Shown here piece after piece: positions 38,120 to 47,129 of a stretch of 64,000 nucleotides of DNA. A program made the translations under genes and the position numbers. Origin of the DNA: Pseudomonas beijingensis. Its GTDB lineage: Bacteria; Pseudomonadota; Gammaproteobacteria; Pseudomonadales; Pseudomonadaceae. Below the pieces are notes generated by a model. It saw only the letters and a program-made list of their open reading frames with translations. It was not told the DNA's origin and searched no databases. The stretch lies in assembly GCF_030687295.1 (NCBI RefSeq), contig NZ_CP117425.1, positions 6,080,001 to 6,144,000 of the forward strand, given 5' to 3'. Positions within the stretch are counted from its first letter, which is position 1, and each line of letters opens with the position of its first letter.

Positions 38120-38758
38120 TCAGCGATTGGGCTGCGGGGTAAGGCGCAGGTAGGGTTTCACGGCGCGGTAGCCCTTGGGAAAGCGCTGCTTGAGTTCCTC
38201 TTCATCCTTGAGCGACGGCACGATCACCACTTCATCACCGTCCTGCCAGTTGGCCGGGGTGGCGACTTTGTAGTTGTCGGTCAGTTGCAGGGAATCGATC
38301 ACCCTCAGGATCTCGTTGAAATTGCGCCCGGTGCTGGCCGGGTAAGTGATGGTCAAGCGAATCTTCTTGTTCGGATCGATCACGAACAGTGAGCGCACGG
38401 TCAAGGTGTCGCTGGCGTTGGGGTGAATCAGGTCGTACAGGTCCGACACCTTGCGGTCGGCATCGGCCAGGATCGGAAAATTGACCACGGCGTTCTGGGT
38501 CTCGTTGATGTCCTCGATCCACTTGTGGTGCGAGTCCACCGGGTCCACCGAGAGCGCAATGGCCTTGACCCCGCGCTGGGCGAACTCGTCCTTGAGCTTG
38601 GCGGTCAGGCCTAGCTCGGTGGTGCACACCGGCGTGAAGTCCGCCGGGTGGGAAAACAGCACACCCCAGCTGTCGCCGAGCCATTCGTGAAAGCGAATCT
38701 TGCCGGCGCTGGAATCCTGTTCGAAATCGGGGGCGATGTCGCCAAGTCTGAGGCTCAT
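38120..38758 (-). CDS. lsfA: 1-Cys peroxiredoxin LsfA (Prx6 family)
   Basis: 212 residues. Peroxidatic Cys45 in HPADFTPVCTTELG; no resolving Cys of the 2-Cys type; the C-terminal Prx6 extension (DGDEVVIVPSLKDEE, KGYRAVKPYLRLT) is complete. It reduces peroxides. LsfA is known from pseudomonads as a sulfate-starvation-induced protein, which fits its place beside ssu. AGGAGC lies upstream of the ATG. Confidence 0.95.
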   Translation of the reverse strand: MSLRLGDIAPDFEQDSSAGKIRFHEWLGDSWGVLFSHPADFTPVCTTELGLTAKLKDEFAQRGVKAIALSVDPVDSHHKWIEDINETQNAVVNFPILADADRKVSDLYDLIHPNASDTLTVRSLFVIDPNKKIRLTITYPASTGRNFNEILRVIDSLQLTDNYKVATPANWQDGDEVVIVPSLKDEEELKQRFPKGYRAVKPYLRLTPQPNR

Positions 38759-38869
38759 GGTGCGGCTCCTGGATGAGGTTGTTGTGAGCCCAACTTTGCA
38801 CCGGTTTCGATTGCATTAAAAAGAATGAATATCCATTTATCTAGATCATTAGTGAATATAAAAAACTGT

Positions 38870-38990
38870 TCACTGGCGCCATTCCGCATACCGGCACAAG
38901 ATCGTCAACGAGGTTCGAGAAGGCCTCGAGTTGCTGAAAAGAGGAGAAGTTTCGAGGAGGGCTACAGGGGTGGGCCTGACTCGAAAACGT
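38870..38990 (+). pseudogene. Possible 3' remnant of a small antitoxin-like gene
   Basis: The frame beginning near 38888 reads YRHKIVNEVREGLELLKRGE without a start codon or ribosome binding site upstream. VREGLELLKRGE resembles the end of ParD/CopG-type ribbon-helix-helix antitoxins. It runs into the terminator at 38993. The similarity is judged by eye only and could be chance. The rest of 38759-39094 shows no gene. Confidence 0.2.
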
Positions 38991-38992
38991 AT

Positions 38993-39029
38993 AAGCCCCG
39001 CCCGGCGTGTTGCCGGGCGGGGCTTTTTT
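38993..39029. repeat. 37-bp direct repeat, copy 1: intrinsic terminator
   Basis: AAGCCCCGCCCGG-CGTGTTG-CCGGGCGGGGCTTTTTT, identical over 37 bases to 39942-39978. It forms a strong GC stem followed by T residues, so it is also a terminator, working in both directions because A residues precede it. Confidence 0.93.
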
Positions 39030-39094
39030 TGTTTTGTACCCACACTGCGGAAATTATTGACGCGATTTCAGGACGAGCGGCTAGGATAGGCAAC

Positions 39095-39490
39095 ATGAAC
39101 ACTCAAGCCTTGCTGACTCATCTGCAAAACCATCTCCCTGGACTGCTGGCGGTTTACCTGTTCGGTAGCCATGCACAGGGCACCGCCGGGCCTGACAGCG
39201 ATGTCGATTTGGCTGTGCTTTTGTCCGGTGAAGTCGATCCAGTGTCGTTATGGCAGCTTTCAGGTGATCTGGCGGATATCGCGGGCAGTCCGGTGGATCT
39301 GATTGATTTACGCGGGGCAACAACCGTCATGCAATACCAGATTGTGACCCGAGGCCAGAGGCTCTGGGCCAGAGACGTACAGGCGGGGTTGTTCGAGTGT
39401 TTTATTCTCAGCGAAAAAACCGCTCTCGATGAGGCTCGGGCGGGGTTGCTCAAGGATATTCAGGAAGAAGGCAGCGTGTATGGCCGATGA
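39095..39490 (+). CDS. mntA: MntA-like nucleotidyltransferase antitoxin (MNT domain)
   Basis: 131 residues from ATG 39095. The minimal nucleotidyltransferase motif is complete: LFGSHAQGTAG (GSxxxG at 24-29) and PDSDVDLAVLL with Asp36 and Asp38 as metal ligands. MNT proteins of this size AMPylate their partner HEPN toxin and so neutralise it (type VII toxin-antitoxin). It overlaps the HEPN gene by 11 bases, so the two are translationally coupled. The pair is enclosed by identical terminator repeats. Confidence 0.92.
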   Translation: MNTQALLTHLQNHLPGLLAVYLFGSHAQGTAGPDSDVDLAVLLSGEVDPVSLWQLSGDLADIAGSPVDLIDLRGATTVMQYQIVTRGQRLWARDVQAGLFECFILSEKTALDEARAGLLKDIQEEGSVYGR

Positions 39491-39908
39491 CGTACTGATC
39501 AATAAAGCAGCGAGTATCGAGCGTTGCGTCGCCAGGGTGCGGGAGGAGTACGAGAAAGATCCCGCTACGTTTGCCACCGATTTCACTCGCCAGGATTCGG
39601 CAGTCCTGAACATCCAGCGTGCGTGTGAAGCGGCACTGGATATGGGACAGCATTTGATTCGACGTGAGCGATTGGGTATCCCGCAAAGCTCCCGGGATGT
39701 GTTCGAGTTGCTTTTCCAAAGTAGCTGGGTGGAAGAAGGTTTGGTGAAAAACCTGAAGAACATGGTGGGTTTCAGGAATATCGCCGTGCATGACTACCAA
39801 GCCCTGCAATTGCCGATCATGGTCGCGATCATTACCCAGCACCTGGGGGACTTCCTGGCGTTCAGCGCGTTCATCCTGCGCAAGGACGCGACGGAGTCCA
39901 AGGAATAA
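39480..39908 (+). CDS. hepT: HepT-like HEPN-domain ribonuclease toxin
   Basis: 142 residues from ATG 39480. Four-helix HEPN fold with the active-site motif R-x4-H followed by x-Y: FRNIAVHDY (Arg99, His104, Tyr106). In HepT proteins the Tyr next to the motif is AMPylated by MntA; all three residues are present, so the toxin looks active. Typical block ALDMGQHLIRRERLGIPQS lies near residue 52. It forms a two-gene unit with mntA. Confidence 0.92.
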   Translation: MADDVLINKAASIERCVARVREEYEKDPATFATDFTRQDSAVLNIQRACEAALDMGQHLIRRERLGIPQSSRDVFELLFQSSWVEEGLVKNLKNMVGFRNIAVHDYQALQLPIMVAIITQHLGDFLAFSAFILRKDATESKE

Positions 39909-39941
39909 AGCGATATCCGGCTCGTTGAGCCAAAAATGCAA

Positions 39942-39978
39942 AAGCCCCGCCCGGCGTGTTGCCGGGCGGGGCTTTTTT
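39942..39978. repeat. 37-bp direct repeat, copy 2: intrinsic terminator shared with oprD
   Basis: Identical to 38993-39029. Here it lies between the convergent hepT and porin genes and can end transcription from both sides (T-run on the plus strand; CTTTTGCATTTTT on the minus strand). Confidence 0.93.
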
Positions 39979-39991
39979 ACTTCGCTACGTC

Positions 39992-41320
39992 TTACATGAA
40001 GTTGTAAGTGTAGTTGAAGATCAGGCGGGTCTGATCACGGTCGGCAATACCGGTGCTGCTGCCACGGTAGGAACCATGACGCAGGGTAGTACCGAAGCCT
40101 TTGAGCGGACCTTGCTGGACAACGTAGTCCAGACGCATGTCACGTTCCCACTCGGACGTGTCGCTGCCGCCGGTAGCCGACTTGATGTCGTCGCCGTGCA
40201 GATAGGCAATCGCTGCCTTCAGGCCTGGAACGCCCAATCCAGCGAAATCATACGAGTATTGACCGAAGGTGGTGTTCTCACCCGCACGAATGAACTGATG
40301 GATCATGCTGTCGGTGAACAAGTAGAAGCTCGAACCACCAGCCCCTTCGTTGCGACCGCTGTCATTGAGCAGGCCGCCCTGGTTCAGGTAGACGAAGCCA
40401 CCGTCATCACCGACTTGCTGGTGACCCAACAGGAATGCGCTGCCACCCAGGGTATAGGTGAACATGGCGCTCCAGGTCTTGTTGTCGACCACACCCCGTT
40501 CTTTGAAATAGCCACCATTGTTGTTGAACTGATAGCCCGCTTCACCGTTACGGCCATCCGAGCTGCTGTCGAAGTAACGCAGGTCAGTCTTGAACGACTG
40601 GCCTTCGCTGATCGGGAAAACGTGTACCGCGCCCAGGAAGTGCTGTTTATAGAAATCCTGCAGGTTGGCGTAGTAGTACTGCAAAGTCAGGTCTTTGGTG
40701 ACTTTCCAGTCGGCGCCGCCGTAGCGGAACTGGTTGCTGTCCTCGCTGGCGCCGTTCACCGACAAGCCGGTGCTGTTAGTTCCGGCGCGGCCAACGGCGT
40801 GTTCCAATTGACCAGCGTTGAAGGTCACACCGTCGATTTCCTTGGAGGTGATGGTGCCACCTTCAAACGTTTGCGGCAGCAGACGACCATCACTGGCAAC
40901 CAGGATCGGCAGGTTAGGCGCCAGTGCACCACCTACGTGAGCCTCGGTCTTGGAGAAAAGCGCCTTTACGTTACCGGACAGGCGACTCCAGTTATCCACG
41001 GCCGAACCGTTGGTCTCGCTTGGAACAAAGGTGTTGTTATCCGGGTGATGACCTTTGCCGCCATCGAGATGAATACCCACCAGTGCCTGAGCATCGATAC
41101 CAAAACCAACGACACCTTGAGTGAAGCCGGACTTGTAGTCGAACTTCAGACCAGTAGCCGTCTCACGTTGGTCATTGGTAGTGCCTTCGCGAAAATCGTC
41201 ATTGAAATACAACGTACGAGAACTGACAGACGCCTTGCTGTCTTCGATAAACCCCGCGGCGCCTGCCTGCTGCGCCAGAACCCCAACGGCCACGGCCAGG
41301 GCCAAGGTGGACTTGTTCAT
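39992..41320 (-). CDS. OprD-family outer-membrane porin
   Basis: 442 residues from ATG 41320; the longer frame lacks a start signal, while GAGAGGAGCG precedes this ATG. Signal peptide MNKSTLALAVAVGVLAQQAG with cleavage near AGAAG, then an 18-strand barrel pattern of the OprD type (FIEDSKASVSSRTLYFNDDF), ending with aromatic-rich strand QTRLIFNYTYNFM and the terminal hydrophobic residue needed for membrane insertion. These channels pass amino acids or organic acids; the substrate is not readable. Confidence 0.93.
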   Translation of the reverse strand: MNKSTLALAVAVGVLAQQAGAAGFIEDSKASVSSRTLYFNDDFREGTTNDQRETATGLKFDYKSGFTQGVVGFGIDAQALVGIHLDGGKGHHPDNNTFVPSETNGSAVDNWSRLSGNVKALFSKTEAHVGGALAPNLPILVASDGRLLPQTFEGGTITSKEIDGVTFNAGQLEHAVGRAGTNSTGLSVNGASEDSNQFRYGGADWKVTKDLTLQYYYANLQDFYKQHFLGAVHVFPISEGQSFKTDLRYFDSSSDGRNGEAGYQFNNNGGYFKERGVVDNKTWSAMFTYTLGGSAFLLGHQQVGDDGGFVYLNQGGLLNDSGRNEGAGGSSFYLFTDSMIHQFIRAGENTTFGQYSYDFAGLGVPGLKAAIAYLHGDDIKSATGGSDTSEWERDMRLDYVVQQGPLKGFGTTLRHGSYRGSSTGIADRDQTRLIFNYTYNFM

Positions 41321-41491
41321 GCTTCGCTCCTCTCGTTTTCTAATTCTTGTGTCTCTTTGGCTCCGGATCGAACGCCCGGAATCCGCGGATGCGCGATTAG
41401 CGCCAGACCGTGACTGACAAGTCAATCGTAAGCATTTATGGCTACGACTATGGTCTAACCCCTCTACACCGGCCCGCAGGATAATGGATTC

Positions 41492-41519
41492 TTTATAATC
41501 CCAAAAAGAATTGTTTCAA
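41492..41519 (-). promoter_or_regulatory. Possible promoter of the OprD-family gene
   Basis: Minus strand TTGAAA, 16 bases, TATAAA, about 170 bases before the porin start. The remainder of the 474-bp gap 41321-41794 shows no gene or repeat that I can support. Confidence 0.35.
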
Positions 41520-41794
41520 CAGTTTTCAGCTCGTTTCGACATATGAGTGCCATCACAGCACCATCAGGCCGTGACATGCCTTATCGGCGACGCAGAGAAT
41601 TACTGAACGATGATTCGTCGGGGATTTACGAGACCCGCGAATTCTTGGCGGCGAGATCTGTTTGCGCGCCTCCTGCGCCTTCGATTCCTGTTCAAGACAG
41701 CGCGCGCATGCCGCGATCTTGACGTGTTCCAGACTAGCTGCTCATTGTCTGAAATCAAGAAGATCGCGGTAGCGCAAAGTTTCCGACGGCTGTC

Positions 41795-43093
41795 CTACAA
41801 GGATTTTTCGAAGATTTTCGAATTACGCTGATAGTTGTAGAGCGACGCCCGCGCCGCCGGCAGGCGGTCGACGCTGCTGGGCTCGAAACCGCGTTCGCGG
41901 AACCAGTGGGCAGTGCGGGTCGTAAGGACGAACAGCGTCTTGAGCCCTTGGGCACGGGCCCGGGTTTCGATGCGCTCCAGCAGCTCATCGCCCCGGCCAC
42001 CGTGGCGGTATTCCGGGTTCACCGCCAGGCAGGCCAGTTCCCCGGCATCCGAGTCGGCGATCTGGTACAGCGCCGCGCAGGCGATGATCATGCCTTCGCG
42101 CTCGACCACGCTGAACTGTTCGATCTCGCGCTCCAGCACCTCGCGGGAGCGACGCACCAGAATCCCCTGCTCTTCCAGCGGACTGATCAGGTCCAGCAGG
42201 CCGCCGACATCTTCGATGGCCGCTTCGCGCACCACTTCGAATTGCTCCTGGGCCACCAAGGTGCCGCTGCCATCGCGGGTGAACAGTTCAGCCAGCAGCG
42301 CGCCGTCCTCGGCATAGCTGACGATATGGCTACGGGCGACGCCGCCACGACAGGCCTGGGCCGCCGCATCCAGCAGTTCGGCCTGATAGTCGCTGCCCAG
42401 GCGTTGCATGTGGCCGGGGACCTGTTGCGGGCGCAATTCGCGCACCAGCCGTCCATCCTCGCCGATCAGCCCCTGCTCGGCACCGAACAGCAGCAGCTTG
42501 TCGGCGGCCAGGTCGATGGCCGCCCGGGTGGCGACGTCTTCACAGGCCAGGTTGAAGATCTCTCCGGTGGGCGAATAACCCAACGGCGACAGCAGCACGA
42601 TGGAACGCTCGTCCAGCAGGCGATTGATGCCCTTGCGATCGACCCGACGCACTTCACCGGTGTGGTGATAATCCACGCCTTCGAGCACACCGATGGGACG
42701 CGCGGTGACCAGGTTGCCGCTGGCGACCCGCAACCGCGAGCCCTGCATGGGCGAAGAGGCCATGTCCATGGACAGGCGTGCCTCGATGGCGATGCGCAAC
42801 TGGCCGACCGCGTCGATCACGCACTCCAGGGTCGCCGCATCGGTGATACGCATGCCGTGGTGGTAATGGGGCGTCAGGCCCCGTGCAGCGAGGCGGGTCT
42901 CGATCTGCGGACGCGAACCATGGACCAGCACCAGGCGCACGCCGAGGCTGTGCAGCAGCACCAGGTCATGGACGATATTGCCGAAATTCGGGTGTTCCAC
43001 CCCGTCGCCGGGCAGCATGACGATGAAGGTGCAATCGCGGTGGGCATTGATGTAGGGCGAAGCGTGGCGAAGCCAATTGACGTATTCGGGCAT
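41795..43093 (-). CDS. argA: N-acetylglutamate synthase ArgA
   Basis: 432 residues from ATG 43093, the length usual for Pseudomonas ArgA; ten extra codons upstream lack a good start. The amino-acid kinase-like domain comes first (FIVMLPGDGVEHPNF, LVLVHGSRPQIETRLAARGL) and a GNAT acetyltransferase domain last (ACLAVNPEYRHGGRGDELLE). It acetylates glutamate, first step of arginine synthesis. The argE gene follows upstream on the same strand. Confidence 0.96.
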   Translation of the reverse strand: MPEYVNWLRHASPYINAHRDCTFIVMLPGDGVEHPNFGNIVHDLVLLHSLGVRLVLVHGSRPQIETRLAARGLTPHYHHGMRITDAATLECVIDAVGQLRIAIEARLSMDMASSPMQGSRLRVASGNLVTARPIGVLEGVDYHHTGEVRRVDRKGINRLLDERSIVLLSPLGYSPTGEIFNLACEDVATRAAIDLAADKLLLFGAEQGLIGEDGRLVRELRPQQVPGHMQRLGSDYQAELLDAAAQACRGGVARSHIVSYAEDGALLAELFTRDGSGTLVAQEQFEVVREAAIEDVGGLLDLISPLEEQGILVRRSREVLEREIEQFSVVEREGMIIACAALYQIADSDAGELACLAVNPEYRHGGRGDELLERIETRARAQGLKTLFVLTTRTAHWFRERGFEPSSVDRLPAARASLYNYQRNSKIFEKSL

Positions 43094-43232
43094 GAACCTG
43101 GACCTGTAATAAATAACAGCCAAAACAAAGACGAAACAGAACGCACAACGGGGCTGGTGGTTATCGTCGGAACAGGCTTGGCGACACGCGCGCTCTCCTC
43201 ATGTGATGAATACGGGCCCGCAAGGGCGCAAT

Positions 43233-44390
43233 TTAACCGGCGGTGGCCGGCGTCAGGCAGTAATGGCCGATCAACTGCCGCAACAGTTGCACGGTAGGTT
43301 GCAAACGTGACATTTCAAGGTACTCGCCCGGTTGGTGGGCACAGGCGATATCGCCAGGGCCGAGCACCAGGGTTTCGCAGCCAAGGCGCTGAAGATAAGG
43401 CGCTTCGGTGCCAAACGCCACTGCTTCGGCGCGATGGCCGGTCAGCCGTTCGGCCACGCGGACCAACTCGGCGTCCTCGGCCTGCTCGAACGGCGGCACT
43501 TCGGGGAACAGTGGCGCGTAATCAATCTTGACCTGGTGTCGCTCGGCAATGGGCTCGAGCTTCTGCCGGATCGCCGCCCGCAGCACTTGCGGATCCATGC
43601 CCGGCAACGGGCGCAGGTCGAATTCCATGGAACACTGGCCGCAGATCCGGTTGGGATTGTCGCCCCCATGGATGCAGCCGAAGTTCAAGGTCGGTTGTGG
43701 CACGCTGAACTGCGGATTACGGAATTCACGCTGCCATTGCAGGCGCAGGCCGCGCAATTCGCCCATGGCATCGTGCATGGCTTCCAGTGCGCTGTGGCCC
43801 AGGCGCGGATCGGACGAATGGCCGCTACGCCCGAGAATGTCGATGCGCTCCATCATGATGCCTTTGTGCATCCGAATTGGCTTGAGGCCGGTCGGCTCAC
43901 CGATTACCGCAGCCCGCCCCAGGGGCCGGCCGGCATCGGCCAGGGCCCGGGCGCCGGACATGGAGCTTTCTTCGTCACAGGTCGCGAGGATCAGCAGCGG
44001 TTGCTTGAACGGTTGGTCCAGCAGCGGCTTGACCGCTTCGATGGCCAGGGCGAAAAAGCCCTTCATGTCACAACTGCCCAGGCCCACCCAACGGCCATCG
44101 ACCTCGGTGAGCTTCAACGGATCGGTCTGCCACAACGCGCCGTCGAACGGCACCGTGTCGCTGTGGCCCGCTAGCACCAGACCGCCGGGACCGCTGCCGA
44201 AACTGGCCAGCAGGTTGAATTTGCCAGGGCTGACCTGCTGGATATCACAGGAGAACCCCAGCTCAGTGAGCCAGCCTGCCAGCAGCTCGATCACGGCACT
44301 GTTGGATTGGTCGAGCCCTGGTTGGGTGCAACTGACCGAAGGCGTGGCGATCAGGGCAGCGAATTGATCTTTCATGGACGGCAAAGGCAT
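43233..44390 (-). CDS. argE: N-acetylornithine deacetylase ArgE
   Basis: 385 residues from ATG 44390; the longer frame is in non-coding leader. M20 metallopeptidase: LVLAGHSDTVPFDG (first metal His and Asp), GSCDMKGFFALAIEAV (bridging Asp), LATCDEESSMSGA (general base Glu). It makes ornithine from N-acetylornithine. Co-oriented with argA, 139 bp apart. Confidence 0.95.
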   Translation of the reverse strand: MPLPSMKDQFAALIATPSVSCTQPGLDQSNSAVIELLAGWLTELGFSCDIQQVSPGKFNLLASFGSGPGGLVLAGHSDTVPFDGALWQTDPLKLTEVDGRWVGLGSCDMKGFFALAIEAVKPLLDQPFKQPLLILATCDEESSMSGARALADAGRPLGRAAVIGEPTGLKPIRMHKGIMMERIDILGRSGHSSDPRLGHSALEAMHDAMGELRGLRLQWQREFRNPQFSVPQPTLNFGCIHGGDNPNRICGQCSMEFDLRPLPGMDPQVLRAAIRQKLEPIAERHQVKIDYAPLFPEVPPFEQAEDAELVRVAERLTGHRAEAVAFGTEAPYLQRLGCETLVLGPGDIACAHQPGEYLEMSRLQPTVQLLRQLIGHYCLTPATAG

Positions 44391-44548
44391 CGCTGGCTCC
44401 GAGCTTACAGATTGACGTTCATCATAGAACCATCTGGACCCAGGAATAAACCGTCGCGGCGCGTAGGAGGGAGGAGTCCTGTACACTGCACGGCCTTGGC
44501 AGCCACACCTTCCCCCGGCTGCGCACCCGATCCCTGGATTTTCCGGCC

Positions 44549-45916
44549 ATGCAGAAAGAAACCGAAATCAAACTCCGCGTCAGCCGCGAGACCCTGGCAG
44601 CCTTGCGCGAGCATCCGCTGCTGAAAAAACGCAACAAGAGTGGCTGGGAACGCCACGAATTGATGAACCAGTATTTCGACACGCCAGAGCGTGACCTGGC
44701 CCAGGCCAAGGTCGCCCTGCGCCTGCGTCGCGACGGCGAAGAGGTGATCCAGACCCTCAAGACCCGCGGCCAGAGCGTCGCCGGCCTGTCCGAGCGCAAC
44801 GAGTACGACTGGCACCTGCCCAAGGCCAAGCTCGACCTGAAGAAGCTCGACGGCGAATGCTGGCCCGAGGCCCTGGCCGACCTGGACAAGAAAACCCTCA
44901 AGGCCATCTTCACCACCGATTTCGTTCGCGAACGCGCTGAAATCGCCTGGGGCCGTGGCAAAAGCAAGGTGGTCATCGAAGCCGCCCTGGACCTGGGCCA
45001 CGTCGTGGTCGGCAAGCAGAAGGAAGAAATCTGTGAGCTGGAGCTGGAACTACGCGAAGGCGTGCCCGCCGCCCTGCTGGAACTGGCCGCCGAGCTGGCC
45101 GCAACCCTGCCCTTGATGCCCTGCGACATCAGCAAGGCCGAGCGAGGCTATCGCCTGCATGACGCGAGCAGCTACGCCTTGAGCCTGCCGGCCCCGCAAC
45201 TGACCGCCGAAACGCCGCTGGATGACGCCTTCGCCGCACTGAGCTGGCATTTGCTCGGCAGCAGCCAGCGCCTGGCCGAGCAATACCGTTTCAACGGCCA
45301 CTGGCGCCTGCTGCAGGACTGGGTGGAAAACCTCGCTGAACTGCGCGCCCTGCTCAGCAGCCTCGGCCAGGCCGCGCCACGCCAGTCGACCCACGACTTG
45401 CGCCTGGCCCTGGACGCGTTGCTGGAAGACTGGCGCCCGCTGGTCCAGGCCGGCCTGGACGACGAAGATGTGCGCAAGGCCGCGCCGGAACAGTTCCTGG
45501 AAGAGTTGCAAGACCCGCGCTGGGGCCTGTTTTCCCTCAATACTTCACGCTGGCTGCTGGCGCGCAGCTGGGCCGCCGAGCGCAACACCCGTGGCAATCG
45601 CCAGGGCGCGGCGCAACTGGGCAGCTGGCTGCCGCGTCTGCTGGGCGAAGAATCCTCGTCCCTGCAATTGCAACGCTATCAGCAGCAGCCGGAAGACCTC
45701 GCCGAGCAACTGCCGCGCATCGAACGCATCCAGGCCTGGCTACACCACGCCCGCCATGTACTGGAGATCCCGGAAATGGATCGCCTCTATGGCGAGCTGA
45801 ATAAACTGGCGCAACTGGCCAACCAGCCGATCACCGACGAAACGCTGGATGCGCGCAAGCAGCAGGCCATTGCGGTGTATCAGAATCGGGCTTGGAAGAC
45901 TTTGCTGCGCCTGTGA
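44549..45916 (+). CDS. CYTH-CHAD inorganic triphosphatase (YgiF-like)
   Basis: 455 residues. The N-terminal CYTH domain begins with the ExExK motif (KETEIKLRV) and continues with QYFDTPERDLAQAKVALRLR; the CHAD domain with its conserved histidines follows from about residue 215. Family members hydrolyse inorganic triphosphate. Single-gene transcript, divergent from argE. Confidence 0.93.
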   Translation: MQKETEIKLRVSRETLAALREHPLLKKRNKSGWERHELMNQYFDTPERDLAQAKVALRLRRDGEEVIQTLKTRGQSVAGLSERNEYDWHLPKAKLDLKKLDGECWPEALADLDKKTLKAIFTTDFVRERAEIAWGRGKSKVVIEAALDLGHVVVGKQKEEICELELELREGVPAALLELAAELAATLPLMPCDISKAERGYRLHDASSYALSLPAPQLTAETPLDDAFAALSWHLLGSSQRLAEQYRFNGHWRLLQDWVENLAELRALLSSLGQAAPRQSTHDLRLALDALLEDWRPLVQAGLDDEDVRKAAPEQFLEELQDPRWGLFSLNTSRWLLARSWAAERNTRGNRQGAAQLGSWLPRLLGEESSSLQLQRYQQQPEDLAEQLPRIERIQAWLHHARHVLEIPEMDRLYGELNKLAQLANQPITDETLDARKQQAIAVYQNRAWKTLLRL

Positions 45917-45923
45917 TACCGCC

Positions 45924-46017
45924 ATCGCGAGCAAGCTCGCTCCCACAGGGGTTCAGTGTTGTAACCACATCTTGTGGCCACTGAAGATCAACTGTGGGAG
46001 CGAGCTTGCTCGCGATG
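45924..46017. repeat. Opposed pair of REP palindromes
   Basis: ATCGCGAGCAAGCTCGCTCC and TGTGGGAGCGAGCTTGCTCG across about 45 bases, between convergent genes. Confidence 0.93.
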
Positions 46018-46049
46018 AGGCCACCCCCAAACACCACAAAAAACAAGCT

Positions 46050-46520
46050 TCAGCGCACCACCGGCAAACTCGTCGTCGATTTGATCTCCGACAGCGCCAC
46101 GATCGAATTCACTTCCTGGATCCCCGGTACCATCGACAGCTTTTCGAAAAAGAATCGCTCATACGCCTCGATGTCCGCCGTGACGATGCGCAACAGAAAA
46201 TCCACCGACCCCATCAGCACGTAACACTCCAGTACTTCGGGAAAGCCGCGGATCGCCTCGGTGAACTCGGTGAAGTTCGAACGGCCATGGGCGTTGAGTT
46301 TCACTTCGGCGAAGATCTGCGTGTTGAGGCCGATTTTCTTGCGATCCAGCAGGGTCACCTGCCCGCGGATGATGCCCTCCTCCTTCATCCGCTGGATCCG
46401 CCGCCAGCACGGCGACTGAGACAAGCCAACCTGCTCGGCGATCTGCGCGCTGGACAGCGAGGCATCCTCTTGCAGCAGCGCCAGTATCCGGCGGTCGTAG
46501 CTATCCAGCTGGCTTTGCAT
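46050..46520 (-). CDS. Lrp/AsnC-family transcriptional regulator
   Basis: 156 residues from ATG 46520. N-terminal helix-turn-helix (LDSYDRRILALLQEDASLSS, QIAEQVGLSQSPCWRRIQRM) and C-terminal RAM domain (VLECYVLMGSVDFLLRIVTA). Normal family length. The frame is open upstream, but that part covers the intergenic region and the divergent gene. It probably senses an amino acid; the target is unknown, the divergent neighbour being the obvious candidate. Confidence 0.94.
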   Translation of the reverse strand: MQSQLDSYDRRILALLQEDASLSSAQIAEQVGLSQSPCWRRIQRMKEEGIIRGQVTLLDRKKIGLNTQIFAEVKLNAHGRSNFTEFTEAIRGFPEVLECYVLMGSVDFLLRIVTADIEAYERFFFEKLSMVPGIQEVNSIVALSEIKSTTSLPVVR

Positions 46521-46645
46521 AAATAAACCCAAAATGACTGATTTGGAGAATAAGGCGATTCGTAGTATCGCCAGATCCACCCATCTTAGATAAGAAATAC
46601 CCCACGACGCATGTAAATATTTCTCCGCCCCCAAGGAGACCGAAC

Positions 46646-46984
46646 ATGCCCCCACTTGAAGCCGTTGCCACTGCCCCGACCCGCGCCGATGTCTGGCATG
46701 TCGCCAATGCTCATTGCCGCGTGCACTACCAGATGCTGGCCGAGGCCGAGCCGGACCTGCTGTGCCGGGCCTTGAACCTGTTTGCCTTACAGGGCCTGAC
46801 GCCACAGCAGGTTCGCGTCGAGCGCCTCGATGACCTGCTGTCGCTGGAGATCGTCATGGACGGGCTGAGTTGGCACCGAGCCCAGGTGATCGCTGAAAAA
46901 TTACGCAACCTGATCGGCATGTGCTCGGTGAACCTGCAAAGCGCTGAATTTACGAGGGTTGAGCCGACCCAGGCGGCCGGTTGA
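46646..46984 (+). CDS. Small ACT-like domain protein of unknown function
   Basis: 112 residues; AAGGAG lies ten bases before the ATG. The pattern ARALNLFALQGLTPQQVRVE-type helix-strand, then LLSLEIVMDGLSWHRAQVIA and KLRNLIGMCSVNL, resembles a single ACT-like ligand-binding domain, with no DNA-binding or catalytic part. Divergent from the Lrp gene with a 125-bp shared promoter region, which suggests a functional link. I do not recognise a named family. Confidence 0.7.
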   Translation: MPPLEAVATAPTRADVWHVANAHCRVHYQMLAEAEPDLLCRALNLFALQGLTPQQVRVERLDDLLSLEIVMDGLSWHRAQVIAEKLRNLIGMCSVNLQSAEFTRVEPTQAAG

Positions 46985-47129
46985 GCGCCCCACGGGCAAG
47001 ACCTGGTAACGCATTGGTCGGGTAGTGGCCCAACGGACCACCGGGTCGGGACTATTCTTTTGCAGACCGAGCGAAGACGCCGAAGCGTCTGTATCGCGGC
47101 TTTGCTGCAATTGTCCAATAGGAACCCGC

